The translations under genes and the position numbers were made by a program. This document shows positions 7,070 through 15,552 of a stretch of DNA of 18,170 nt, one piece after another (position 1 is the first letter of the stretch; every line of letters starts with the position of its first letter). This DNA comes from Mariniphaga sp. (GTDB taxonomy: Bacteria; Bacteroidota; Bacteroidia; Bacteroidales; Prolixibacteraceae), in contig JABMQB010000114.1 of the NCBI GenBank assembly GCA_013203525.1, positions 1-18,170 on the forward strand, given 5' to 3'. The notes below the pieces were generated by a model. That model made no database searches and was not told where the DNA came from. It was given only the letters and a program-made list of their open reading frames with translations.

Positions 7070-9571
7070 ATGAAAGCTAAAATATTTGTTACCTTCATAA
7101 CAGCATTAATTTGCATTAATGCTTACACACAAAAAAACGAAATCAAAGAAATGAAAATCGGTTACAGTGGCGCACCTTCATATTTAGTCTTTAATACCGA
7201 TAAAGAACAATACACTAAAGGGCAGGAAAAAAATATCTGGAAAGAATATCTGGGAATTTCTTCTTCCGATAAACTTGAAATGATAAAAAGCCGTACCGGT
7301 AAAAACGGCATGGAACACCAAAAATTCCAACAGTATTACAAAGGGGTTAAAGTTGAAGGAGGTGTTTATACCCTGCATATAAAAAAAGGCAATATAGAAT
7401 CAGCCAATGGGACTTACCTTAAAATTGATGGTTTAGATATTAATCCTGTATTGTTTGAAGAAGAAGCTATCCTTGCTGCCATTGAAAATACAAAGGCAAC
7501 AAAATATGCCTGGGAATCGGAAGGTATGGAAAACATTATCAAGCAGGATAGTAAAGATGAAAAAGCAACTTATTACCCGGAAGCTGAATTGGTAATTTGG
7601 CATCCTTACCGTGAAAATATTCCTAAGTTAGCTTATAAAATAGAAATTTATTCAATTGAGCCACTAAACCGCGAATATATTTATGTAGATGCTACTTCCA
7701 GGAAAATCCTTGGCCGTGACCCTATAATGAAGGCTGAATCGCGACCTGGGTACGGAATTACACGCTATAGTGGAGGGCAAAACATTAGTATTGATATTGA
7801 TGAGCAAGATGTATACCGCCTAAGAGATCCATCAAGGTGTGATGTTGACTCAATACACGTTTGGAACCTGGAAAGGCATGAGGACTTGGGTTACAGGGTA
7901 GATTTTGAAAATAATAGTGCTAGTTGGGATTCTTTAAATTGGCCTGAATGGGATACCCTTAAAAATAATGCTGCTTTAGACGCGATTTGGGCATTACAGG
8001 GAATTTATGATTATTTTTACGATGAAGAATGGTATAGCTACGATGGCAATAATGCAAAAATTGATTGTTATGTCCATTGGGGGATAGAGCGAAGAAATGC
8101 TTTTTGGATGGGGGATCATATGGTGTTAGGGGATGGTTATGAAACAGTTGATGCATTTACATCGGTAGATATTATTGCCCATGAATTTGCCCACGGTATT
8201 TGCCAGGAAACCTGCGACCTTCAATACCAGAAAGCTTCGGGTGCCATTAACGAAAGCCTGAGCGATATATGGGGTGCTGTACTAGAAAATAAAATTGCTG
8301 ATGGTAAACAAACCTGGAGATGTGGAGAAGATTTACTAAACGACAGTGCATTTCGGGCAATGGATAATCCGCATTTATACGGGCAACCCGATACTTATGG
8401 GACAAACGACACCTTGTGGTATGATTACAGTTCCTGTTCGCCTAATGCTAATAACGACGAATGCGGGGTACATACAAATAGCGGGGTAATGAATTACTGG
8501 TTTTACTTGCTTTCCGAAGGGGGTAGTGGCACAAATGCAAATGGGAATGAATACCAGGTTACAGGAATAGGAATTAATGATGCTACAGAAATGGTGTTTG
8601 AAATGGAAGTAAACGGTTATATAAACTATATTTATGCCGATTTTGGCGATGTGCGTACTGCTTCGATACAAGCTGCCGATGATCTAGGATATGATATACA
8701 AAAAGTCTTAGATGCATGGTACGCTGTAGGTGTTGGAAAACCTCAAGTAACCGGGACTGACCTTTTGTGTTCATCGGCATCTTTCGAGGTTGAAGACAAC
8801 TTGCCCTCGTGGGCGAGTTCAATTGCATGGACACAAAGTAGCAACCTTACCCGAACATCGGGACCTGATGCCAACCCATGTACTTTTTCGTACAATGGTG
8901 ATGGTGAAGGATGGATTCAGGTCCGGATTGTATCTACATTTAACGACACATTAAATTCCAGTATTAAAAAAGTATGGGTTGGTGTTCCTGTAATCGATAC
9001 CATTGATGGAGCTTCAAGTACAGAAGTTGATGAAACTGAATGCTACCATGCCTCTTATGACCACGACTGCGATGCTACCGGTTTTTTCTGGGGGACAAAT
9101 CCAAATCCTCAAGGACTTACTATTAGTCCTCAAACAGGTTACGACTGGACTTATATTACTTTCCCTGAAGCAGATAACTATACGGTTATCACCCAGTTAG
9201 AAAACACCTGCGGATGGAGTTCGTATGTCTATAAACCAGTAAGTGTTTCGGGAAGTAAAAGTGCTAAAATTGAAAATACTTCAATACAAGAATTATTATT
9301 GAGTCAAAATTCGAACATGAGTATTTTTCCGAACCCGGCAAATAATGAAGCAACCATTTTAATAAACAGTGATTTATTGTTGGAAAACGGCATAGTTAAT
9401 AAATGGGAACTAGAGGTTTACAGCCCTGACCAGAAAATGATACTACAAAAGGCCAACATAAAAACTGCGGAAGTAAAAATAAATACACAAAACTGGATTG
9501 AAGGTATTTACCTCATTCGTGTAAAAATAGGAGAAGCCATTTTGAATGGAAAACTAATTGTAGCAAAATAG
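7070..9571 (+). CDS. Secreted M4 (thermolysin-like) zinc metallopeptidase with T9SS sorting domain
   Basis: This 833-residue endopeptidase precursor has a signal peptide (about 1-20, probably cut at NAYT|QKN) and an FTP/PepSY-type propeptide (about 45-215). The M4 catalytic domain covers about 225-560. Zinc ligands H371 and H375 with catalytic E372 lie in IIAHEFAHGI. The third ligand E395 and D399 lie in GAINESLSD. The transition-state His468 lies in GVHTNSGVMNYWFYL, as in thermolysin. Two Cys-containing beta-sandwich (Ig/PKD-like) segments cover about 565-740. Residues about 751-833 are a type A T9SS C-terminal domain starting at SIFPNPANNEATI and ending KLIVAK. The protein should be exported by Sec, matured, and released or anchored on the cell surface by T9SS (the T9SS genes are not in the window). 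A hairpin follows the stop codon. All catalytic residues are present, so an active enzyme is expected. Confidence 0.95.
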   Translation: MKAKIFVTFITALICINAYTQKNEIKEMKIGYSGAPSYLVFNTDKEQYTKGQEKNIWKEYLGISSSDKLEMIKSRTGKNGMEHQKFQQYYKGVKVEGGVYTLHIKKGNIESANGTYLKIDGLDINPVLFEEEAILAAIENTKATKYAWESEGMENIIKQDSKDEKATYYPEAELVIWHPYRENIPKLAYKIEIYSIEPLNREYIYVDATSRKILGRDPIMKAESRPGYGITRYSGGQNISIDIDEQDVYRLRDPSRCDVDSIHVWNLERHEDLGYRVDFENNSASWDSLNWPEWDTLKNNAALDAIWALQGIYDYFYDEEWYSYDGNNAKIDCYVHWGIERRNAFWMGDHMVLGDGYETVDAFTSVDIIAHEFAHGICQETCDLQYQKASGAINESLSDIWGAVLENKIADGKQTWRCGEDLLNDSAFRAMDNPHLYGQPDTYGTNDTLWYDYSSCSPNANNDECGVHTNSGVMNYWFYLLSEGGSGTNANGNEYQVTGIGINDATEMVFEMEVNGYINYIYADFGDVRTASIQAADDLGYDIQKVLDAWYAVGVGKPQVTGTDLLCSSASFEVEDNLPSWASSIAWTQSSNLTRTSGPDANPCTFSYNGDGEGWIQVRIVSTFNDTLNSSIKKVWVGVPVIDTIDGASSTEVDETECYHASYDHDCDATGFFWGTNPNPQGLTISPQTGYDWTYITFPEADNYTVITQLENTCGWSSYVYKPVSVSGSKSAKIENTSIQELLLSQNSNMSIFPNPANNEATILINSDLLLENGIVNKWELEVYSPDQKMILQKANIKTAEVKINTQNWIEGIYLIRVKIGEAILNGKLIVAK

Positions 9572-9585
9572 GTAAATTTGAATAT

Positions 9586-9619
9586 TACCATGCCGTCATA
9601 TTAAATTGATGGCATGGTA
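9586..9619 (+). terminator. Hairpin after the M4 peptidase gene, possible terminator
   Basis: A 13-bp stem (9586-9598 with 9607-9619, one G-U pair, 8-nt loop) begins 14 nt after the stop codon. The sequence after it is A-rich rather than a T-run, so it may be an attenuator or an RNA-stabilising hairpin between the two co-directional genes rather than a strong intrinsic terminator. Confidence 0.5.
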
Positions 9620-9656
9620 TAAATAAAAGAGAACAGATTAAAATAATTCTACTTGT

Positions 9657-11249
9657 ATGCATAAAAAAATATTTACACTTACTTTCTTAATAAGTTTAAG
9701 TGTTATTCCTCTAACAGTTAAAAGCCAATACTGGTCGGGTGTAGTTACATCTAAATTTGCTTCTTCGGGCCAGGTATTATGGGAATGTTATGGGGGCAGC
9801 AATAATTACGGCAGGAACCTGGTGCAGGAAATAAATACCGATGTAAATTCAAATGTTTACATTGCTGGTAAAACAACTGCAGGGCTTTGGTTTAACAATA
9901 TCGGTATTGGAGGAGAACTTTTTGTGGCAAAATACAGCCCAACAGGCGAGCTTTTATGGGCCAAGCCCATAGATGGAGCTACCATGACAGTTAATGGCAT
10001 TGCCACCGATTCGGAAGAAAATTGTTATGTAGTGGGCTGGTTCGACAGCCTGATAATCTCAGATACAATCAGGTTGTATTGTAAAAATCATTCAGAAATA
10101 TTCATAATAAAATATGACAAGTATGGCGAAACAATATGGGTAAAAAGCTCGTTAGGCAGGGATTACAGGCTAAGGGCAGAAAGTATATCCATCAATGAAA
10201 CAAATAACCATTTATATATTACGGGTTGGGAAGATGATGACTACCCTCATGGGAACAATACAAAATTAATTGTAGCGAAATATAATTTAACCAATGGGGA
10301 ATTACTGCGCGAAGTGGAAATTTATAAAAACCAGGATACCCCCCATGGTTCTGGGAACATTGGGAATTGTATTATAAACAATGGTTCGTCCATATTCATA
10401 TGTGGCACTTTAAGCATCGCTAGCGGGAAACAGGCAAATTTTTATGTTGCGAAATTAGACACAGGCTTAAACATAATATGGGACAAGGGGCCTACAGAAA
10501 CAGCCAGCCAGAATATTGCTTATGATATAGCCCTTGATGATGAAAACAATGTTTATGTTACTGGTTTTTATAAAGATTCAATTACCATTGGCAACCAATT
10601 ACTTCCAGACCTAAGTTATCAGGATATTTTTATATCGAAATTTTCAGAAGAGGGTAATTTTATTTGGGCAAAAAATGCCGGTTCGGTAGTTGCAGGTTAT
10701 TTAGGGCATGACGTTGGATATTCCATTTGTTTTGATTACAATAACAGTATTTATGTATCGGGGTATGTAGGGAAAGATGCCGTTTTTTCTCCCACTATCC
10801 AAACCCAACATGCAGGGCCTTTTATTGCAAAATTAGATAAAAACGGTGATTATGAATATGTAAATTCATATTATACAGGATATGATGATAATGATGAAAG
10901 GGGAACCGGGCATGTAGCATGTGCCTCAAATGGAGACTTTTATTTTTCTACCAGTTTCGAAGATTCTATAACCTTAAATATTGAAAGCTATAAAAAGAGG
11001 TTGACAAATGCTTTTTTTGAACTTTACCCAAACCCGGCAAAAGAAACTATTTATTTAAGTTATAATCCAAACCAAACAGTAAACTCAGCGCGCATATTAA
11101 ACCTTTCAGGGCAAACTGTTTTTAAGGCAAGGGGAATAAAAAACAAGCAATTAAATATTGGGTTTTTAACCAGTGGTATTTACCTGGTAGAGCTTGAGTT
11201 TTCAGATAACAGCAGAGCAACACAAAAACTTATTGTTACAAAAGAGTGA
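9657..11249 (+). CDS. Secreted SBBP-type beta-propeller protein with T9SS sorting domain
   Basis: The 530 residues carry a signal peptide probably cut at VKS|QYW (after residue 23). Six to seven degenerate propeller blades follow. Strands such as NVYIAG (66-71), HLYITG (185-190), SIFICG (245-250), NVYVTG (298-303) and SIYVSG (364-369) recur. They alternate with strands ending each blade, for example FVAKYSPTGELLWAK (89-103), FIIKYDKYGETIWVK (149-163) and IFISKFSEEGNFIWAK (324-339). This is the SBBP repeat pattern. Residues about 452-530 are a type A T9SS sorting domain (FFELYPNPAKETI to QKLIVTKE). No catalytic motif is visible, so the role is unknown; adhesion or ligand binding at the surface is a guess. 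The gene starts 85 bp after the M4 peptidase gene and may share its transcript, with a hairpin between. Confidence 0.85.
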   Translation: MHKKIFTLTFLISLSVIPLTVKSQYWSGVVTSKFASSGQVLWECYGGSNNYGRNLVQEINTDVNSNVYIAGKTTAGLWFNNIGIGGELFVAKYSPTGELLWAKPIDGATMTVNGIATDSEENCYVVGWFDSLIISDTIRLYCKNHSEIFIIKYDKYGETIWVKSSLGRDYRLRAESISINETNNHLYITGWEDDDYPHGNNTKLIVAKYNLTNGELLREVEIYKNQDTPHGSGNIGNCIINNGSSIFICGTLSIASGKQANFYVAKLDTGLNIIWDKGPTETASQNIAYDIALDDENNVYVTGFYKDSITIGNQLLPDLSYQDIFISKFSEEGNFIWAKNAGSVVAGYLGHDVGYSICFDYNNSIYVSGYVGKDAVFSPTIQTQHAGPFIAKLDKNGDYEYVNSYYTGYDDNDERGTGHVACASNGDFYFSTSFEDSITLNIESYKKRLTNAFFELYPNPAKETIYLSYNPNQTVNSARILNLSGQTVFKARGIKNKQLNIGFLTSGIYLVELEFSDNSRATQKLIVTKE

Positions 11250-11263
11250 GGTTTGAACCAGGA

Positions 11264-11371
11264 GTTGGACTTTTTAAGTCCGACATAATCAAATAACATT
11301 TTAGCAATAAAGTCGGAGTTGGAAACTCCGGTTCCCAATTATGCGCTTAGCGGTTTTGAGCCGCTTAGCGC
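11264..11371. repeat. Cluster of three palindromes between convergent genes (REP-like / bidirectional terminator)
   Basis: Three hairpins fill the 130-bp gap between convergent genes. The first pairs 11264-11272 with 11276-11284 (9 bp, one G-U). The second pairs 11314-11320 with 11324-11330 (7 bp, extendable to 10 with two G-U). The third pairs 11343-11353 with 11361-11371 (11 positions, one mismatch). GGAGTTGGA occurs at the left arm of both of the first two, and CGCTTAGCG occurs twice in the third. None is followed by a good T-run. The layout resembles dispersed REP/BIME-type elements, or a two-way transcription stop. Confidence 0.55.
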
Positions 11372-11379
11372 GTTGAAGT

Positions 11380-13530
11380 TTATTTAATTAATTCCATCTC
11401 ATCCAGCAAATAACCAGCCCCGGCAAACTTGTCAATAATAAAAAGTGCATAGCGAATATCGATAATAATATTACGGCATTGATCGGGGTCGAACATAATA
11501 TCGCTCATGGTTCCTTCCCAGCACCGGTCGAAGTTTACGCCAATCAAGTAGCCATCGGCATTTACAACCGGGCTTCCTGAGTTACCACCGGTTGTATGAT
11601 TCGACGCTGTAAAACAAACCGGTACTTCACCGTCAACCGTATAATCTCCAAAGTCTTTTGAATTATAAATTTCTTTTAAAACATCGGGTACATCATAATC
11701 ATAAATTTCGGGATTATCTTTTTCCATAATGCCTTTTAATGTTGTATAATAATTATACGTAACGCCATCTTTTGGATTATAACCTTCTACTTTTCCATAA
11801 GCTACTCTTAAAGTTAAATTGGCGTCAGAATATAAAGGCTGCCCTTTTTTCATTTCCATAATACCCGCCATATACTTTTTCATTGTAGCTTTAATATCTT
11901 TTTCTATAACAGTTACAAACGGCCTTATTTCAATTTCGTAATGTTCGCGTAACAACCTATATAAATTAACCACAGGATCATTTTTAAGCTTCCCGATTTT
12001 TTTCATATTTCCTGATTCAAGAATAGCTTTCAATTTATTCATATCGGTTAAAACCGATTTGCGATAAACTTTTTTAATCAACTTGTCTTTATCAAATTTA
12101 TTTACTAATTGCCTCACTTTTTCAGGTACATATTTATTTTCCAGATCACTCACCAACACAGGCAAAAGCTCTGCAAATAATTTTTCATCGGTTGCCTGAT
12201 CCATATCCTTTAATGTGTTTCCAATAGAAGACACAGTCCGGTTAATCCGGTTTATTGCATCCTCTTCCCTCCCGTTTTCAATGAATGAAACCAGGCTGCT
12301 GATTTGGGTTGCAATCGAAAAAATATCGGCTCCGCGCCAAACTGTTTCCGAATAAAAATCAGATACTTTAATATATTTTGAATACTGGTTATAATAACCA
12401 TCAAAATCTGAAAACACCTTTTTGTATTTATTTTCCCAGGCTCCGTTTTCCTTTGCCCACTCTTTAAACTCTTTTTCAAATTCAAGTTTTCGGTTAACGG
12501 CATCGAGCCTTTTTAGTCCCTTTATTTCGCCCTGCCACCTTTTCCACGAGTTACTTATCCCGTTGACTTTGGATGCATATTGAATCCTGACAGCGGGATC
12601 TTTTTCCATGGAATCGTAAATTATATCAAGCTTTTTATCCCTGATATTAATCCGGTCAGGATTGCGTTGGTTAACCACTATATCTACTTCGCGCGAGGGA
12701 ATGTATTGCATAGTGCTACCAGGGAATCCAAAAACCATAGTAAAATCGCCGGGCTGAACTCCTTTCATCGAAATTGGAAAATATTTTTTTGGTTTATATG
12801 GTACATTATCTTCAGAATAAGAAGCCGGTTTATTATTTTTATCTGCATAAATCCGGAACAACGAAAAATCGCCCGTATGTCGTGGCCACATCCAATTATC
12901 GGTATCGCCACCAAACTTACCTATTGAAGATGGCGGTGCTCCAACCAAACGAATATCCCTGAACACTTTATACACATACAAAAAATACTGATTGCCATAA
13001 AACAAAGGTTTTACTGAAGCTTCGTACTTTCCATCCTCTGATGCTTCCTTTCTTATTTTTTGAATATTTGATTGAATGACCTTTTCGGTTTCTTCATCAT
13101 TTTCCAGACCGTAGGTTCCTTCCAATACTTTTTCGGTTACATCTTCCATAAATTCCATAATTTTTACAGTCAACCCCCGATTTTGAAGTTCTTCCTCTTT
13201 ACTCATGGCCCAGAATCCTTCAGTTAAATAATCATTTTCGACAGAACTATGAGACTGGATATTTCTTAATCCACAATGATAGTTTGTAATCAATAAACCA
13301 TTTTCTGAAATAATTTCGCCTGTACACCCTCCGCCAAAAAGTACCACGGCATCTTTCATACTGGCGTTATTGACATCAAAAATATCCTGGGCAGTAAGCT
13401 TAAAACCCATTTCATGCATTTCTTCAATGTTATATTTCTCAAGCAGAATTGGGATCCACATTCCTTCTTTTGCTAAAAGAAAACTAATAGACAGAATAAG
13501 TAAACAGGAAATGGCAAAAAATTTTTTCAT
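11380..13530 (-). CDS. S46 family dipeptidyl-peptidase, DPP11-type (Asp/Glu-specific)
   Basis: This 716-residue serine exopeptidase of the DPP7/DPP11 family removes dipeptides from peptide N-termini in the periplasm. A signal peptide ends near Ala20, before KEGMW, the usual mature start of the family. The chymotrypsin-fold triad is visible as H85 in ITNYHCG, D221 in HTGDFSLFRIY and S651 in GGNSGSPV. The H-to-D spacing of 136 equals that of P. gingivalis DPP7. Arg669 in NFDRCWEGTMSD stands 18 residues after the catalytic Ser, the same offset as S655/R673 in DPP11, where this Arg selects acidic P1 residues (DPP7 has Gly there). The helical insert typical of the family fills about residues 270-560. 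A TATCTTTG element lies 28 nt upstream of the ATG. Family assignment is near certain; the specificity is inferred from the one residue and its context. Confidence 0.95.
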   Translation of the reverse strand: MKKFFAISCLLILSISFLLAKEGMWIPILLEKYNIEEMHEMGFKLTAQDIFDVNNASMKDAVVLFGGGCTGEIISENGLLITNYHCGLRNIQSHSSVENDYLTEGFWAMSKEEELQNRGLTVKIMEFMEDVTEKVLEGTYGLENDEETEKVIQSNIQKIRKEASEDGKYEASVKPLFYGNQYFLYVYKVFRDIRLVGAPPSSIGKFGGDTDNWMWPRHTGDFSLFRIYADKNNKPASYSEDNVPYKPKKYFPISMKGVQPGDFTMVFGFPGSTMQYIPSREVDIVVNQRNPDRINIRDKKLDIIYDSMEKDPAVRIQYASKVNGISNSWKRWQGEIKGLKRLDAVNRKLEFEKEFKEWAKENGAWENKYKKVFSDFDGYYNQYSKYIKVSDFYSETVWRGADIFSIATQISSLVSFIENGREEDAINRINRTVSSIGNTLKDMDQATDEKLFAELLPVLVSDLENKYVPEKVRQLVNKFDKDKLIKKVYRKSVLTDMNKLKAILESGNMKKIGKLKNDPVVNLYRLLREHYEIEIRPFVTVIEKDIKATMKKYMAGIMEMKKGQPLYSDANLTLRVAYGKVEGYNPKDGVTYNYYTTLKGIMEKDNPEIYDYDVPDVLKEIYNSKDFGDYTVDGEVPVCFTASNHTTGGNSGSPVVNADGYLIGVNFDRCWEGTMSDIMFDPDQCRNIIIDIRYALFIIDKFAGAGYLLDEMELIK

Positions 13531-13558
13531 TGGAATCTGCTTGAAATTTATAAGTTAC

Positions 13559-13566
13559 CAAAGATA
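13559..13566 (-). promoter_or_regulatory. Putative -7 element for the S46 peptidase gene
   Basis: On the minus strand this reads TATCTTTG, an exact TAnnTTTG match 28 nt before the ATG at 13530. No convincing -33 element is seen. Confidence 0.4.
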
Positions 13567-13667
13567 ACAATTGAGTATAATTGGACAGAAAGTTAAAGGC
13601 CTGTTATAAAACCATTTTTCTATAGATACATATCAATTTAAAACAATATAAAAAAAGTGAGTTGGAA

Positions 13668-14243
13668 TTAAAATATTAACAATTCGCTGTATAATTTTTG
13701 AACCGGTAGCCCCATCACATTAAAAAACGAACCTTCGATATGTGATACGCCTATGTAACCTATCCATTCCTGAATTCCATATGCTCCGGCTTTATCGTAA
13801 GGTTTATAATTGTCGATGTAATAATTTATTTCATCTGCTGTCAATTTTTTAAAAATAACATTCGATACAGAATTAAATGATTTTTGTTTTTTCAATGATT
13901 TTAAACAAACTCCGGTTACTACCTGATGTTCACAATTGCTAAGAGATGATAACATTTCAATCGCCTGTTCTTTATTTTCAGGTTTACCCAATACCTTGTT
14001 TTCGTGCCACACAATTGTATCGGCTGTAATTAACAAGTCATTATCAGCTAACTTACCTTCAAAAGGATTAGCTTTAAGTTCGGCCAAAAAAACCGGAATT
14101 TCCTCCATTGACATTTCGAGTGGGAATTTTTCTTCAACTTCAATTGTTTTAATAGTAAAATCAAATCCGAGCTCGCGTAACAATTGTTGTCTTCGTGGTG
14201 ACTTTGAGGCTAATATAATATTGTGATTTTTGATCCAATTCAT
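13668..14243 (-). CDS. maf: Maf-family nucleoside triphosphate pyrophosphatase
   Basis: Maf proteins hydrolyse dTTP/UTP and modified nucleotides to monophosphates and pyrophosphate in the cytoplasm. From the chosen ATG the protein has 191 residues, the usual length. It shows SKSPRRQQLL near the N-terminus (14-22), ITADTIVW with D75, GKP (86-88), VVTGV, YKPYDKAGAYGIQE and the C-terminal EGSFFNVMGLP. The frame is open further up to an ATG at 14282, but that would add 13 residues that do not fit the family. The ATG at 14243 overlaps the stop of kdsC as TAATG, which argues strongly for it. It is the last gene of the DUF2520-kdsC-maf unit, an arrangement I recall as common in Bacteroidetes. Confidence 0.94.
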   Translation of the reverse strand: MNWIKNHNIILASKSPRRQQLLRELGFDFTIKTIEVEEKFPLEMSMEEIPVFLAELKANPFEGKLADNDLLITADTIVWHENKVLGKPENKEQAIEMLSSLSNCEHQVVTGVCLKSLKKQKSFNSVSNVIFKKLTADEINYYIDNYKPYDKAGAYGIQEWIGYIGVSHIEGSFFNVMGLPVQKLYSELLIF

Positions 14244-14773
14244 TAAGTCGACCTTAAATAATAAGCATCTGAATCCATCCAATTCCCATGAGCCCGCATA
14301 ACCTGTTCAATTACATCGCGAACACATCCTTCACCGCCTTTTTTATCGGAAATATATTTTGATATCTCTTTTATTTCAGTGACAGCATCAACCGGACAGG
14401 TTGGTATCCCAATATTTTTCATTATTTCATAATCAACCAGATCATCACCCATGTACAAAATATTTTTGGGTTCGATATTAGTTTTTTCAAGAAAATCTTT
14501 TAGACATTCCATTTTATCTCTAATATTCTCGTAATAATATTTAACCCCCAGTTTTTGATAACGCAATTTAACCCGTTCAACAAATCCACCGGTGATAATA
14601 GCAACTTCAAAGTTATTCATTAAGGCATTTCTAATAGCAAAACCATCCTTTACATTAGCAGTTCGAACTAAATCCCCTTCTTTGTTTAGGGGTGTTGTAT
14701 CCATCGATAAAACACCATCCACATCAAAAATAAATGCTTTAACCTGTTTTAATTCTTCTTTGAAAAATGCCAT
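14243..14773 (-). CDS. kdsC: 3-deoxy-D-manno-octulosonate 8-phosphate phosphatase (KdsC)
   Basis: KdsC removes the phosphate from Kdo-8-phosphate to give Kdo for the LPS inner core. The 176-residue protein is a cap-less HAD phosphatase of the usual length (family members are tetramers). Motif I FDVDGVLS gives D17 (nucleophile) and D19. Motif II is T61 in IITGG, motif III is Lys87, and motif IV is D110-D111 in YMGDDLVDYEIM. The GGEGCVRDVIEQVM tail is characteristic of KdsC. Both ends overlap neighbours by one base as TAATG (14773 with the DUF2520 gene, 14243 with maf), so the three genes are almost certainly co-translated. An O-antigen ligase-like gene lies nearby, consistent with LPS synthesis, but in a separate unit. 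Confidence 0.95.
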   Translation of the reverse strand: MAFFKEELKQVKAFIFDVDGVLSMDTTPLNKEGDLVRTANVKDGFAIRNALMNNFEVAIITGGFVERVKLRYQKLGVKYYYENIRDKMECLKDFLEKTNIEPKNILYMGDDLVDYEIMKNIGIPTCPVDAVTEIKEISKYISDKKGGEGCVRDVIEQVMRAHGNWMDSDAYYLRST

Positions 14774-15552
14774 TATTTCGTTTTTTGATGAAAATTAAAA
14801 ATACTTTCTGAAATAGCTTTATATAAAGCTGATAACTTTTCATTTTCGTCCAAAATACCGAGATGTTTTTCTATTATCGATTTATCATATCGAACCGCAG
14901 GCCCCGTTTGGGCATCACTGGGCGAAATAGACAAAATTTTATTAGCCGTCTCTTTTATTAACGGTTTAAGAATATCAAAATCAAATCCTTTTTCTTCCAG
15001 AATTGATTCAGACAAAGAATAAAAATGATTTACAAAATTACACGCAAAAACTGCAGCAATATGCAAAACCAACCTATCTTCAGAACTTGCTGAGTTAACA
15101 TTATCCGATAATTTGTCAGCTATAAATTTAACAAGCTCCAGGTTCTTATCTGAATTGGCTTCAATATATAAAGGAATTTCTGAGAATTTTACAATTCTGT
15201 TTTTTGAAAAAGTTTGAAGAGGGTATATAACACCGGTATTTTCTGAAAATTTATTTATTGCTGAAATATGAAGGCTGCCTGAACAATGAATAATCAATTT
15301 ATTAGCGAAATTTACCTCCAAAAGAATATGACTTAAAGCATCATCTTTTAAAGCCACTATAAAAACTTCGCACAACTGTGTTATTTCTTTGGGATCTGTA
15401 GTATAACTTGCCGATACTTTATTTGCAAGTATTTGAGCAGATTCTTTAGTCCGGCTATAAACCTGTACAATTTGAAATCCTTTACATTTAAGTTCCTCAC
15501 CTAAATGAGTTGCCAAATTACCTGCTCCTATTAAAACACATTTAAGGCTCAT
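14773..15552 (-). CDS. Rossmann-like and DUF2520 domain protein (putative NAD(P)-dependent oxidoreductase)
   Basis: The 259 residues begin with a dinucleotide-binding motif, VLIGAGNLATHL (residues 6-17), in a Rossmann fold resembling P5C or ketopantoate reductases. The C-terminal helical DUF2520 domain contains the conserved HIAAVFACNFVNH stretch and QTGPAVRYD. The substrate is not established; the fold suggests an NAD(P)-dependent reductase or dehydrogenase. The gene leads the unit with kdsC and maf and overlaps kdsC as TAATG. An inverted repeat (15544-15583) spans its start codon, and a TAnnTTTG match lies close upstream (15567-15574). Confidence 0.9.
   Translation of the reverse strand: MSLKCVLIGAGNLATHLGEELKCKGFQIVQVYSRTKESAQILANKVSASYTTDPKEITQLCEVFIVALKDDALSHILLEVNFANKLIIHCSGSLHISAINKFSENTGVIYPLQTFSKNRIVKFSEIPLYIEANSDKNLELVKFIADKLSDNVNSASSEDRLVLHIAAVFACNFVNHFYSLSESILEEKGFDFDILKPLIKETANKILSISPSDAQTGPAVRYDKSIIEKHLGILDENEKLSALYKAISESIFNFHQKTK

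Noticed and set aside
8375..8834. Open frames antisense to the M4 peptidase gene
   Set aside because: They lie wholly within a gene whose catalytic motifs are intact, and they show no recognisable domain or start signal.
11264..11371. Possible CRISPR array or insertion-sequence ends
   Set aside because: The repeats are palindromes of differing sequence without regular spacers, and no cas or transposase gene is near.
12580..12962. Plus-strand open frames across the S46 peptidase gene
   Set aside because: They are shadows of a well-supported coding sequence on the other strand, with no family resemblance.
14244..14282. Earlier Maf start 13 codons upstream
   Set aside because: The added residues do not fit the family, and the internal ATG forms a TAATG overlap with kdsC, as happens again at the next junction.
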